Below are positions 1 to 7,484 of a DNA stretch of 64,000 nucleotides, piece by piece (the first letter of the stretch is position 1; each line of letters opens with the position of its first letter). The position numbers and the translations under genes are program-made. The stretch is taken from positions 43,363-107,362 of the forward strand of contig CAZKMA010000005.1 in assembly GCA_964553615.1 (NCBI GenBank), read 5' to 3'. The notes under the pieces were generated by a model. The model was not told the DNA's origin and made no database searches. It saw only the letters and a list, made by a program, of their open reading frames with translations. Source of the stretch: DATKUC01 sp964553615. Its GTDB lineage: Bacteria > Spirochaetota > Spirochaetia > DSM-27196 > DATKUC01.

Positions 1-2
1 TC

Positions 3-575
3 AATCCGACGAAACCCATTGGCCCGTTCTACACGCAGGAGGAGGCAGACAAGCTCACGGCCGAAAAGCAGTGGGTCATGCGAAACGATGCAAACCGCGG
101 TTTCAGACGCTATGTTGCTTCGCCCTACCCGATCGATATCATCGAAAAAGATGCAATAAAGCTGCTCCTCGAAAAAGACTACATAGTGGTTACCGGTGGC
201 GGCGGCGGAATTCCTATCCATTTTGAGAATGACAAAACTCTCGAAGGCGTCGACTGCGTCATTGATAAGGATCTTGCAAGCATGAAGATTGCCCTCGCCG
301 TGGGAGCAATGACGCTCATTATCATTACAGGAGTCCCCCGTGTTTCGCTGAAGTTCGGGACGCCCGAGCAGGAGGATCTTTCGCGACTGACTCTGGCTCA
401 GGCCCGCCACTATCAGGAGCAGGGCCAGTTCCCGGCAGGTTCAATGGGACCGAAGATTGCGGCTTCCATTGAGTTTGTTCAGGCAAATCCGAAAAATCGT
501 GTAATTATTACCGACGTCGACAATCTCATCCCTGCAATGGAAGGGAAAGAGGGAACCACAATCGTCGCGTACTAG
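3..575 (+). CDS. arcC: Carbamate kinase (C-terminal part, 5' end outside window)
   Basis: The frame is open from the left edge and ends at TAG 573-575, giving about 190 residues of an enzyme that normally has about 310. It converts ADP plus carbamoyl phosphate to ATP, CO2 and ammonia in the cytosol. Family marks seen: NPTKPIGPFY near the edge, RRYVASPYP, the glycine loop VTGGGGGIPI, then CVIDKDLAS (the conserved lysine loop) and the C-terminal AMEGKEGTTI. It lies next to FdrA/DUF1116/DUF2877 genes, the three components of oxamate carbamoyltransferase, so it probably collects the carbamoyl phosphate that they release; E. coli pairs AllK with AllFGH in the same way. It converges on the minus-strand operon and the two are separated by a palindrome-rich gap. 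The call is firm; its role in this pathway is inferred. Confidence 0.93.
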   Translation, partial: NPTKPIGPFYTQEEADKLTAEKQWVMRNDANRGFRRYVASPYPIDIIEKDAIKLLLEKDYIVVTGGGGGIPIHFENDKTLEGVDCVIDKDLASMKIALAVGAMTLIIITGVPRVSLKFGTPEQEDLSRLTLAQARHYQEQGQFPAGSMGPKIAASIEFVQANPKNRVIITDVDNLIPAMEGKEGTTIVAY

Positions 576-589
576 AGTTATCGCGGCGG

Positions 590-734
590 TTGACGGCCGG
601 CGGCGAAAACGGGAACTTGTCGTACACGACAGCGGGGGTTTGTCGTACGCGACAGCGGGGGCTTACGGTAAGCCTTCCTCGCGGTTCCCGTTCCGGGCAA
701 CTTTTTCTCCGCCGTCCATCGTACGAGGGACGGC
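590..734. repeat. Palindrome-rich intergenic element with two 22-bp tandem repeats
   Basis: Between the converging carbamate kinase and DUF35 genes, a 22-base unit starting TTGTCGTAC and ending GCGGGGG occurs at 617-638 and again at 640-661 with one difference. Each copy has its own palindrome (TGTCGTACACGACA and TGTCGTACGCGACA). A perfect hairpin GCTTAC-G-GTAAGC follows at 661-673. The whole is bracketed by a 9-bp inverted repeat, AACGGGAAC (608-616) and GTTCCCGTT (684-692). It may act as a two-way terminator or be a REP/MITE-like element. No long T tract is seen. Confidence 0.6.
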
Positions 735-1130
735 TCAGCCCGGTCGATCGAACATCAGCCCGTAGATTTCCGTATCGCCCCTCTTTTTCACCACTCCCGC
801 CGTTGCAACCAGCTCCATCCCTGTTTCCGGATTATCCACGAGAACCCGTCCGCTGGCGCGTAGACCATCTTCGAATTCCGCAATACCGAACAGCAGATAC
901 TTTACGTCGTAGCCTTCGGGAAGCGCCCACACCCGAGTCCATGCAAGCAACGTGCACTTGCCCTCTATCGGGACCTCTTCCCACTTCGAGTAGATGACGT
1001 CGGACGGATCGCGGCGCGTGTTGCATTTCTTGCAGACCATCGGTGCCGGATGATAGACGGTTCCGCATTCCGGGCACTTTCGGGCTGTCACTCTTGGTTC
1101 CGGTTGATCGTACATGCTGAAGTCGATCAT
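735..1130 (-). CDS. DUF35 OB-fold/zinc-ribbon protein, partner of the thiolase-fold protein
   Basis: This 131-residue protein has the two-part layout of the DUF35 (YdcE/OB_aCoA) family: an N-terminal rubredoxin-like zinc ribbon with Cys19-x2-Cys22 and Cys33-x2-Cys36, then an OB-fold (about 50-125, ILLAWTRVWALPEG-like segment and FGIAEFEDGLRASGRVL). Members form complexes with thiolase-superfamily enzymes, for example archaeal thiolase/HMG-CoA synthase and the steroid side-chain aldolase Ltp2, where they bind the acyl-CoA. Its ATG overlaps the TGA of the upstream thiolase-fold gene by 4 bp, so the two are translationally coupled. It is the last gene of the fdrA operon. Family is secure; substrate unknown. 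Confidence 0.85.
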   Translation of the reverse strand: MIDFSMYDQPEPRVTARKCPECGTVYHPAPMVCKKCNTRRDPSDVIYSKWEEVPIEGKCTLLAWTRVWALPEGYDVKYLLFGIAEFEDGLRASGRVLVDNPETGMELVATAGVVKKRGDTEIYGLMFDRPG

Positions 1131-2335
1131 GGCAGCTCCTTCGAACAGATCGTGGCAACCACATTGTTCCCGAACCCGCCGAAGTTAACGGCAAGGGCGT
1201 GTTTCGGGTCCTTCACCTGTCTGTTCTCCTTCTGTGCTTCGCCGCGAAGCTGCTTCACGAGTTCGAATATCTGAGAAACACCCGTTGCACCGACAGGGTG
1301 CCCCTTGGCCTTCAGCCCACCGGAAGTATTTATCGGAATCCGGCCGTCTATACGGGTATCGCCTGCCACCAGCGCCTCCCGGGCCTTCCCGCGTTCGAAC
1401 AGGCCCGCCTCTTCAGCTATTGCAAGCTCAAGCACGACGAACGCATCATGCAGCTCGGCAAACGAGATGTCACCGGGTGACAGGTGTGCCATCTTGTATG
1501 CCCGCTCTGCAGCAAGGCGAACGGCATCGAGAATGAGCGGATCCTTCCGATTGTGGACACAGTGGGTGTCCGTCGCCGAACCGATGCCGGAGATGTACAC
1601 CGGCGCCTTCTTCGTGAACTCCTTCATCTTCGGGGAGTCGACCGCACACAGGATGACCGTTGCTGCACCATCGGATACCGGACACATTCCATAGAGCCGG
1701 AGCGGTTCGGCAACGTAATTGTTCACCACCCCTGCATTCTCACCGCCATCTATTGCATCCAGCGTACAGGGGACCCGGACGTGGGCAAATGGGTTTTTCG
1801 CGCCGTTCTCATGGTCCTTGACTGCGATCATTGCAAGCTCTCGCTCCGTCAGACCATATCGTTCCATGTACATACGGGTGAACATTCCGCCGAACGCCGG
1901 GAGCGTAAGGCCAAGATTGTACTCCGCTTCCGGATGGAGCAGCGTCGCAACAAAATCCGTTCCCTCCCAACCGGTAACGGTGCGCATGAGCTCGCCTCCG
2001 GTTACCATTACGACGTCCGCCAGTCCACTCGCAATTGCCATGTACCCGACCTTGACGGCACTTGCTCCACTGGCGGGACCGTTTTCCACCAGCTCGGCCA
2101 TTGCCGGCTCCATATCCATCCGGCTCACCAGTGCTGAGGCAATGCCGGTTTGGTGGTTGAGAATTCCACCGCCCATGTTCGCAACAAATATCTGGTCTAC
2201 GATCTTCCTCCTGTCCAGGATGCCCGCGTCGTCCAGAGCATTGCCCGCGGCGAAACCCATCACATCGACAAGATCGAAATCGCTGAGGTTGCCGAACACG
2301 GTGTGTCCAATGCCGACAACTGCGACCTGTCTCAT
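1127..2335 (-). CDS. Thiolase-superfamily (SCP-x type) protein lacking the nucleophilic Cys
   Basis: 402 residues, the usual length of SCP-x/lipid-transfer thiolases. Fold marks are present: AVVGIGHTVFG at the N-terminus, the C-terminal NTSGGLKAKGHPVGATG loop with its histidine, and the final NFGGFGNNV strand. The segment that should hold the active-site cysteine reads VENGPASGAS (about 83-92), with Pro87 where CASG is expected, so a classic thiolysis/condensation seems unlikely. Cys-less relatives that pair with DUF35 include the Ltp2 aldolase of steroid side-chain degradation. The ATG overlaps the preceding GNAT-like TGA and its own TGA overlaps the DUF35 start. Reaction here is unknown; a carbon-carbon lyase or a non-catalytic acyl-CoA role are both possible. 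Confidence 0.85.
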   Translation of the reverse strand: MRQVAVVGIGHTVFGNLSDFDLVDVMGFAAGNALDDAGILDRRKIVDQIFVANMGGGILNHQTGIASALVSRMDMEPAMAELVENGPASGASAVKVGYMAIASGLADVVMVTGGELMRTVTGWEGTDFVATLLHPEAEYNLGLTLPAFGGMFTRMYMERYGLTERELAMIAVKDHENGAKNPFAHVRVPCTLDAIDGGENAGVVNNYVAEPLRLYGMCPVSDGAATVILCAVDSPKMKEFTKKAPVYISGIGSATDTHCVHNRKDPLILDAVRLAAERAYKMAHLSPGDISFAELHDAFVVLELAIAEEAGLFERGKAREALVAGDTRIDGRIPINTSGGLKAKGHPVGATGVSQIFELVKQLRGEAQKENRQVKDPKHALAVNFGGFGNNVVATICSKELP

Positions 2336-3027
2336 GGTTTGTTCCTTTTGAATCCGGGTAGCTGCGGATATTCGTCAGGCATCTTCAGCTTGTCGGCGGT
2401 GGCCAGGACGGCCGCATCCACCGGGCGCGAACCGGTGACCTTCTGGTCCCTGACCGCGTCATACAGCTTGCGTGTCAGCACGAACGTCGGCACACCGCCA
2501 AGCTCGTGCCAGATTCCCGGAAACTGTTCGGAACGGTCCTCGAGCTCATACTCGATCATCCACCGCTTGAATCCGATCGGACTCTCGGCGACAATCCAGA
2601 CCTCATCCTGCTTCAGGTACTCGAGATGGTGTTCCATCTTGGCGGCAAAAAGCTGCGCGCCGACACGCAGTCCACGCTCAATTGCAATGGTGTGGTAGCT
2701 CATTCCCACCTTCGGATCCACCATGCGGCTGTTTACTATCCCTGCAATAACCCCGTTTATTGCGCCGACAAGCACAAACTCGTTCACGACCCGGTAGCGA
2801 TACCATGCGAGCAACTCGGAATACATCCGTGCCGCCACAAGGTCATAAAAATCCTTCGGGGCGCCGAGAAGAGGATAGATCGAACCGAGCAAAACGCCTA
2901 TCTCTTCGCGCTTTGCCTCGCGCACGACCATCTTTTCTCCGTTGGCAAGTGTAATGACCTTTGGCGGATAGTGTGCCATCTCCAGGAGCGGAGGTCTCAG
3001 TTTCATTTCGAGTTCGTCACCAGCCAT
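2332..3027 (-). CDS. GNAT-fold-like protein of unknown activity
   Basis: 231 residues. The N-terminal half reads like an acetyltransferase fold: MVVREAKREEIGVLL, then FVLVGAINGVIAGIVNSR (beta4/beta5), and RGLRVGAQLFAAKMEHHLE, which resembles the acetyl-CoA-binding alpha3 of GNAT proteins. A later AESPIGFKRW segment fits the final GNAT strand. The C-terminal 60 residues have no recognised motif. A GGAG ribosome site precedes the ATG. It sits between the cyclase and the thiolase-fold gene and overlaps the latter by 4 bp (ATGA). That coupling implies a role in the same pathway, perhaps acting on the acyl-CoA handled by the thiolase-fold/DUF35 pair. The GNAT assignment comes from pattern only. 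Confidence 0.6.
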   Translation of the reverse strand: MAGDELEMKLRPPLLEMAHYPPKVITLANGEKMVVREAKREEIGVLLGSIYPLLGAPKDFYDLVAARMYSELLAWYRYRVVNEFVLVGAINGVIAGIVNSRMVDPKVGMSYHTIAIERGLRVGAQLFAAKMEHHLEYLKQDEVWIVAESPIGFKRWMIEYELEDRSEQFPGIWHELGGVPTFVLTRKLYDAVRDQKVTGSRPVDAAVLATADKLKMPDEYPQLPGFKRNKP

Positions 3028-3072
3028 CTTTGTCTCCTCTTGTGTGGGTTCGATTCTATCGGCCCGGCATCG

Positions 3073-3945
3073 TTATTTTTTCTTTGCCTCTTCGTGGAGC
3101 CATACATTCTCCGCTCCGGCTACATCACCGAAACGTGTCAGCTTGGCCTTTGCCTTTTTTTTCATGAGTTCGTCATACCGATCGTCGTCCACCATTGCCA
3201 CAATACGTGAAATGCTCGATTCGCCATCGACAAACCGCCAGGGAAAACATCCGATCGTGCATCGTTGATTGAGCAACAGATCGATATCACCACCAACGCA
3301 TTCAGCGTGGATGAGTCCCTTGTTGAACATTTCGATGTGCATGAGTTGATACTTGTCGTCGGAGAAGTACTCGTCCAGTTTCTTGCCGTATTTTTTCTGA
3401 AAATGTGCATCGCACTCTTTCGCTTCCCGCGGCATCCAGTCCCGGATCTTTGTGTTCATCGGATGATCGGCACTTCCACAATCGACTCCTATCCAGCGCA
3501 ATTTCTTCCGCTTCGCCCATTCGGCAAACTCCCGGTCAGGCCCCGGATGTTTGACCATGTACCGCACCTCGTCCGCAGTCGGCTGATCCCATCCGTAGTG
3601 GTGGAAACCGGTGTGGATAATGAGGATATCTCCCTCTTTGACTTCGACCCTCTCCTCCACCTGCTTCGAGGTGTACACATCGTAATCGCCCGCACAGTCC
3701 GAAAGATCTACGACTGCTCCTTCGTGGATAAGAAAATCCAGAGAAAGGCTCGCTATGTCCTTGCCCGGAGTGTAAAAATGTATTTCACCATCCAGATGGG
3801 TGCCAACGTGGTTCGAATGCGTAACCACCTGTCCGTTGGCTCCATTCGGCGCGAGGCGCTTAAAGTACTGCAATTGCAGTGGAATATAGGTGGGCCATGG
3901 CGGGGTTCCGACACCGAGCGGAATTGTAAAATCGATGAACTTCAT
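3073..3945 (-). CDS. Cyclase-family metal hydrolase (kynurenine formamidase-like)
   Basis: 290 residues of the cyclase/kynurenine formamidase family, metal-dependent hydrolases that open cyclic or N-acyl amides (relatives: isatin hydrolase, KynB). The metal motif HxxxHxDxxxH is intact in NHVGTHLDGEIH (His46, His50, Asp52, His56), and the later VDCGSADHP loop is also typical. The chosen ATG (3945) lies seven bases after AGGAGG; an earlier in-frame ATG at 3951 abuts that site and is less likely. The gene follows the DUF1116 gene after 24 bp. In context it may supply the carbamoylated compound that the FdrA complex cleaves, for example by opening a ureide ring. That role is inferred. Confidence 0.82.
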   Translation of the reverse strand: MKFIDFTIPLGVGTPPWPTYIPLQLQYFKRLAPNGANGQVVTHSNHVGTHLDGEIHFYTPGKDIASLSLDFLIHEGAVVDLSDCAGDYDVYTSKQVEERVEVKEGDILIIHTGFHHYGWDQPTADEVRYMVKHPGPDREFAEWAKRKKLRWIGVDCGSADHPMNTKIRDWMPREAKECDAHFQKKYGKKLDEYFSDDKYQLMHIEMFNKGLIHAECVGGDIDLLLNQRCTIGCFPWRFVDGESSISRIVAMVDDDRYDELMKKKAKAKLTRFGDVAGAENVWLHEEAKKK

Positions 3946-3969
3946 ACACATCCTCCTGAAAACGTTGGG

Positions 3970-5397
3970 TTACTCACAATATTTCTCAACGAATGCCTTC
4001 AGAGCATTGTCAAAACAATCTTGGGGCGGCTTCACCAGACCTGCACCAACCATGCCGACTCCCGGCTCCCTGTGTGCGATTCCCGTATTGATCGCGGGAA
4101 GAATTCCGGTTTCCTCGATCTTCACCAGATCGATCGCGGTTGGAGTCCCGCGGAAATCCAGGGCCGGGATCTGATACGTGTCGTTTTCCTTGACGGTTAT
4201 CTCATACATTCTTCGCGTCACGTTCAACGCATCTTCGGGTGTGCCGCCCACAAACTTCACGATTGCCGGGGCCGCAGCCATTGCAAAGCCGCCTATTCCG
4301 CATGTTTCGGTTATGACCGAGTCGCCGATATCCGGGGCGGCATCCGAGGCGCTGAATCCCGGGAGGTAGAGTCCATCCACCATCGATGCCGGCCCGGTGA
4401 ACCAACGATCCTCGAGACCGGAGATGCGAATACCGAAATCGGTTCCATTCCGCGCCATGGTGACAATAACCGAACTTCCGGCAATGCCGGCTGCCGCGTC
4501 CACGGTGCACTTGCACGCCGGCATAGACAGATTGAGGAAGAAGTGATCGTTTCCGTTCAGGAACCGAAATACCTCGGCAACCTTTTCACGCGGTTCATCG
4601 AGCAGGGCAAGGTAGGGGGCAAGTTCGCGAATGAAGAGCGACGTGCCCGCGCGGTTGCGATTGTGCCCTTCGTCTCCCATCTGGAGCACCTGCGCAATTA
4701 TGTTCTTCATATCCAGGTCGCCATGCGCGAGAAGAGCTTTCTTCAGAATGGGAGCCAGCCCGGATTCCATCCAGCGCAGCTTCTCGATTACCTCGGGGCC
4801 GAAGGCGCCGTAACGGAGTACCTTTCCAAGCCCCTCGTTCAGCGTTGCGTACGCCCGGTTGCCGAACGTTCGGTTCTCCATAATCCAGACCGGCATGCTC
4901 GCGGTTACCACTCCTGCCATCGGTCCAACCGCGGAATGGTGGTGACAAGGACTGAATTCGACTCCTCCGGTGGCCGCGAGTCTTTCCGCCTCCGCCCGGT
5001 CGGCAGCGAGTCCTTCGTAGATGAGTCCGCCTATGACTGCCCCGCGCATTGGTCCGCACATCCTCTCCCAGGTAACGGGAGGGCCGGCATGCAGAATGAG
5101 ATTCTTCTTCATCCCCGGCACATCTTCGAGCGCGGTTCCGATTCCGATCAATGTCGGCTTTCCTTTCAGGATGCGGGATGCCGCTTCTTCGTTTGCGGCG
5201 TTCATGTCAATCTTCAGCCCCGCATCCAGTCGAGACAGCAGATCCACGATCTTTCTGCTTCCTCCGGCAGGCGGCTTCCACGCGACACGGGTTACACCGA
5301 CTCCTTCCCGTTCGAAATCATCCGCAAACCCATCGAGTCCCATATTGACAACCGACAGATCGCTTCGGAACAGCTCGTTGATTCTCTCCACGTTCAT
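3970..5397 (-). CDS. allG: DUF1116 protein, AllG (YlbE/YahG)-type subunit of oxamate carbamoyltransferase
   Basis: 475 residues, close to YahG and YlbE of E. coli, which belong to DUF1116. In E. coli the YlbE protein (AllG) works with FdrA (AllF) and YlbF (AllH) as oxamate carbamoyltransferase, making carbamoyl phosphate and oxamate or the reverse. The sequence has the conserved blocks PCHHHSAVGPMAGV (about 145-158), NRAGTSLF, DFRGTPTAIDLVKI and INTGIAHREPGVGMVGAG near the C-terminus. The ATG overlaps the fdrA stop by 4 bp (ATGA), so the two subunits should be made in equal amounts. The third subunit is encoded 7 kb away (11278-12150). The paralogue could act on a carbamoyl donor other than oxamate. 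Confidence 0.88.
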   Translation of the reverse strand: MNVERINELFRSDLSVVNMGLDGFADDFEREGVGVTRVAWKPPAGGSRKIVDLLSRLDAGLKIDMNAANEEAASRILKGKPTLIGIGTALEDVPGMKKNLILHAGPPVTWERMCGPMRGAVIGGLIYEGLAADRAEAERLAATGGVEFSPCHHHSAVGPMAGVVTASMPVWIMENRTFGNRAYATLNEGLGKVLRYGAFGPEVIEKLRWMESGLAPILKKALLAHGDLDMKNIIAQVLQMGDEGHNRNRAGTSLFIRELAPYLALLDEPREKVAEVFRFLNGNDHFFLNLSMPACKCTVDAAAGIAGSSVIVTMARNGTDFGIRISGLEDRWFTGPASMVDGLYLPGFSASDAAPDIGDSVITETCGIGGFAMAAAPAIVKFVGGTPEDALNVTRRMYEITVKENDTYQIPALDFRGTPTAIDLVKIEETGILPAINTGIAHREPGVGMVGAGLVKPPQDCFDNALKAFVEKYCE

Positions 5398-6950
5398 GGT
5401 TTTTTCGCCTCCAGGATTTTCAGTGCAAGCATTGACGCCTGAAAGTTGGACGGCATAACAACGCAGCCTGAGCTCTCGAGCACCCTCTTCTGTCTGTCCA
5501 TGTTCTGGTAGTCGCCTTCCGTTCCGGTAATTGAAGCAATGATGGAGAGATACCCGCCGCGTGCTGCCATCTTTTCTTTTGCCGTCTTCAGGCTCTCCAG
5601 AATTGCACCTGCCGGGTCCGGATGCGAACCGTATCCGAGCACCAGGTCGAGCAACATCACCGCCACATCAGGGTCTTCTGCCTCGGCAACGATGCGCTCT
5701 TCGCGGGTCGACGGATCGATCATCGGATGGGGGCGTCCGACAGTAAAGACATCGTCTCCGAGATCGACTATCGTGTGTCCGGTGGAGACGTGCGCGTCTT
5801 TCAGCAATAACTCTTTTTTCTTTTGATTGTTCGAATATACTCCGCCAATGGCGGTGTCAATCAGGACCATTGCTTCATCGGCGAGTGTGCCACCGGTGAA
5901 CAGACCACGCAGGTACTTCTGCGAGCGATTCATGCCGGAAACTTCCCGTTCGACGATCCGATCCACCTCCGGGTCTGTCAACGTGAATGTTCGCGCGGTG
6001 TACTCTCTCCCGGCGGAGAGCGCAACCGCACGTGCCGCGGCGTCTTCAAGACTGGTAGCGAACTGGAGCAGTCCCTCAGGCGCTCTCTCTCCCATTCCGA
6101 CAAAATCGACCACGCACGGTTTCCCGGTACGTGAAAGCGCGTCGATCACCTTTGCCGCCACTTCGTCCGCGGGCGGTTTCGAAACTACCGTAATGACTGC
6201 CGTGTCCGGGTCGTTCGCAAGTGCCTCGATGCCCATGAGCATCATGATTCCGCCGACCGCGGCCGAAAGATCTCTCCCTCCGGTGCCAATTCCCTGAGTA
6301 ACGCCGCCACCGAATCTCGATATCGCACAGCTGACCTCCTGCAAACCGGTTCCGGCTGCAGCTACTATGCCGATATTTCCACGCCGTATGACATTCGCAA
6401 AACAGATTGGCTTGCTGTTCAGGATCGCCGTTCCGCAGTCCGGCCCCATCATGAGAAGTCCGCGTTCGGCCGCGAACTTCTTGAGTCGTATCTCATCTTC
6501 GAGCGAAACATTGTCGGAAAAGAGCATGACGTGAAGATTCTGATTCAACGCCTTTAGTGCCTCCCGCGCGGCGTACTGGCCGGGAAGAGAAATCACCACG
6601 AGGTTGGCATCCGGAACGGCACGGACGGCCGCGTCCAGCGTGGGAGGCTGGTATTCATGCCCGGCAGTGCTCTCGCTTTTCTTCTGATGCAGAAGCCTCT
6701 GTGCCGCAGCAATCGCCTCGGTTGCCACTGACTCGCTGTCGCTCACTACCGCGACCACAAGGTCGTTCGGAGTAGTTCCACTGAGTTCGGGCCCGGAGAT
6801 TCCCATCTTCTTCAGAAGGTCCATGTTCATTTCGGTTGCCATGGAAACGACAGCCTCTTCGACTCCATCGAACTGTTTGACTTCCCGGTTTATGAGCATC
6901 AGGAAGACGGAGTCAAAATAGGAATCCTTTTCAACGAGAAGCTTCGTCAC
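5394..6950 (-). CDS. fdrA: FdrA, acyl-CoA-synthetase-like subunit of oxamate carbamoyltransferase (AllF)
   Basis: 518 residues from the GTG at 6950, compared with 555 in E. coli FdrA. The fold resembles succinyl-CoA synthetase: a CoA-ligase-like domain with LVVISLPGQYAAREAL, MLFSDNVSLEDEIRLK, GLLMMGPDCGTAI, GIVAAAGTGLQE and GIGTGGRDLSAAVGG, then GHTIVDLGDDVFTVGRPHPM and IASITGTEGDYQN. I chose GTG 6950 because GGAGG lies five bases before it and the protein then begins TKLLVEKDSYFDSVF, matching the family start. The frame stays open upstream to 7160 with protein-like sequence, including another GTG at 7022, so a longer form is possible. It is the lead recognised gene of the operon, driven by the promoter at 7287-7316. 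Confidence 0.9.
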   Translation of the reverse strand: MTKLLVEKDSYFDSVFLMLINREVKQFDGVEEAVVSMATEMNMDLLKKMGISGPELSGTTPNDLVVAVVSDSESVATEAIAAAQRLLHQKKSESTAGHEYQPPTLDAAVRAVPDANLVVISLPGQYAAREALKALNQNLHVMLFSDNVSLEDEIRLKKFAAERGLLMMGPDCGTAILNSKPICFANVIRRGNIGIVAAAGTGLQEVSCAISRFGGGVTQGIGTGGRDLSAAVGGIMMLMGIEALANDPDTAVITVVSKPPADEVAAKVIDALSRTGKPCVVDFVGMGERAPEGLLQFATSLEDAAARAVALSAGREYTARTFTLTDPEVDRIVEREVSGMNRSQKYLRGLFTGGTLADEAMVLIDTAIGGVYSNNQKKKELLLKDAHVSTGHTIVDLGDDVFTVGRPHPMIDPSTREERIVAEAEDPDVAVMLLDLVLGYGSHPDPAGAILESLKTAKEKMAARGGYLSIIASITGTEGDYQNMDRQKRVLESSGCVVMPSNFQASMLALKILEAKKP

Positions 6951-7227
6951 GTGTGCCTCCAGCGCAGGATCTGCGACATTCGAAGGACGGCCGGAAACTC
7001 CGGACGTCATAACGAGTGCCACCGCAATGTGAACGCTGCCGTTTGTGGAACCGCGTACCCGGTCCTGAAACGAGACCGCCAGTTTTGCGTCGACGCCCTG
7101 CGGCGTCGATCGAAACGTCTCGCGCCGACTTGCCGCCGACGAGATCGTGAATATTCGCGCTCATTCCCTGCCTCAACCGGCACCCAATGAAATTCTCCAG
7201 TCGGGGCACATGGTTCGCCATGCTCAT
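6931..7227 (-). other. Small upstream ORF (98 codons), possibly a frameshifted leader gene or FdrA extension
   Basis: The ATG at 7227 follows a good ribosome site (GAAAGGATGAGC region) about 55 bases after the promoter -10. Its first 45 or so codons look protein-like (MANHVPRLENFIGCRLRQGM, DLVGGKSARDV), but the rest becomes arginine-rich like a shadow frame. At the same point the fdrA frame, open from 7160, becomes protein-like (DAKLAVSFQDRVRG, VHIAVALVMTSGVSG). One +1 shift near 7090-7130 would join the halves. It may be a broken gene, a frameshift error in the assembly or a recoding site; I do not recognise the protein. Confidence 0.3.
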
Positions 7228-7286
7228 CCTTTCGAGAGAGCGCGAACCCGCCGCAAAGAAATGTTAGTTGCCTGTTATATACGACA

Positions 7287-7316
7287 ATTATAGACCCCGC
7301 ATCTGTCCGTTGTCAA
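7287..7316 (-). promoter_or_regulatory. Consensus sigma-70 promoter of the fdrA operon
   Basis: Read on the minus strand, TTGACA (7316-7311) and TATAAT (7292-7287) match the consensus perfectly with an 18-bp spacer. Transcription would start near 7280, about 50 bases before the first ATG with a ribosome site at 7227. The -35 box sits inside the left arm of the 7310-7336 palindrome. Confidence 0.8.
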
Positions 7317-7336
7317 AGAAAATCTTCCTTTGACAA
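7310..7336. promoter_or_regulatory. Palindromic operator shared by two divergent promoters
   Basis: TTGTCAAAG (7310-7318) and CTTTGACAA (7328-7336) form a perfect 9-bp inverted repeat with a 9-base gap. The left arm contains the -35 of the fdrA operon and the right arm contains TTGACA (7330-7335), the -35 of the xanthine-dehydrogenase operon. A further TTGACAA half-site is at 7362-7368. A dimeric regulator bound here would control both operons together. No regulator gene lies next to it. Confidence 0.6.
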
Positions 7337-7359
7337 AATTGTTAATGCCGATAGAGAAT
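7330..7359 (+). promoter_or_regulatory. Promoter of the xanthine-dehydrogenase-type operon
   Basis: TTGACA (7330-7335) and GAGAAT (7354-7359) are separated by 18 bp, mirroring the divergent fdrA promoter. The -10 box matches four of six consensus bases; TAGAGA (7352-7357) is an alternative with a 16-bp spacer. The first start codon with a ribosome site is at 7485, so the leader would be about 120 bases. Confidence 0.5.
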
Positions 7360-7484
7360 CGTTGACAAATCGGCAAGGCAGTGTTTCCATTAATACTGAA
7401 GGGCGGAACATTCCTCGAACTACGCTCGTGAACGACCGCCTATCAAGCATCCAAAGAGTGACCAGTCTCACCCGGGGAGGGCAC

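Noticed and set aside
590..1274. Plus-strand ORFs over the DUF35 and thiolase-fold genes
   Set aside because: They cover the palindromic element or oppose well-supported coding genes, and their compositions are Arg/Pro/Ser-rich.
3265..5442. A 725-codon plus-strand ORF
   Set aside because: It lies antisense to the cyclase and DUF1116 genes, whose protein families are clear. Its translation has no recognisable domain and is rich in His, Arg and Cys as expected for a shadow frame.
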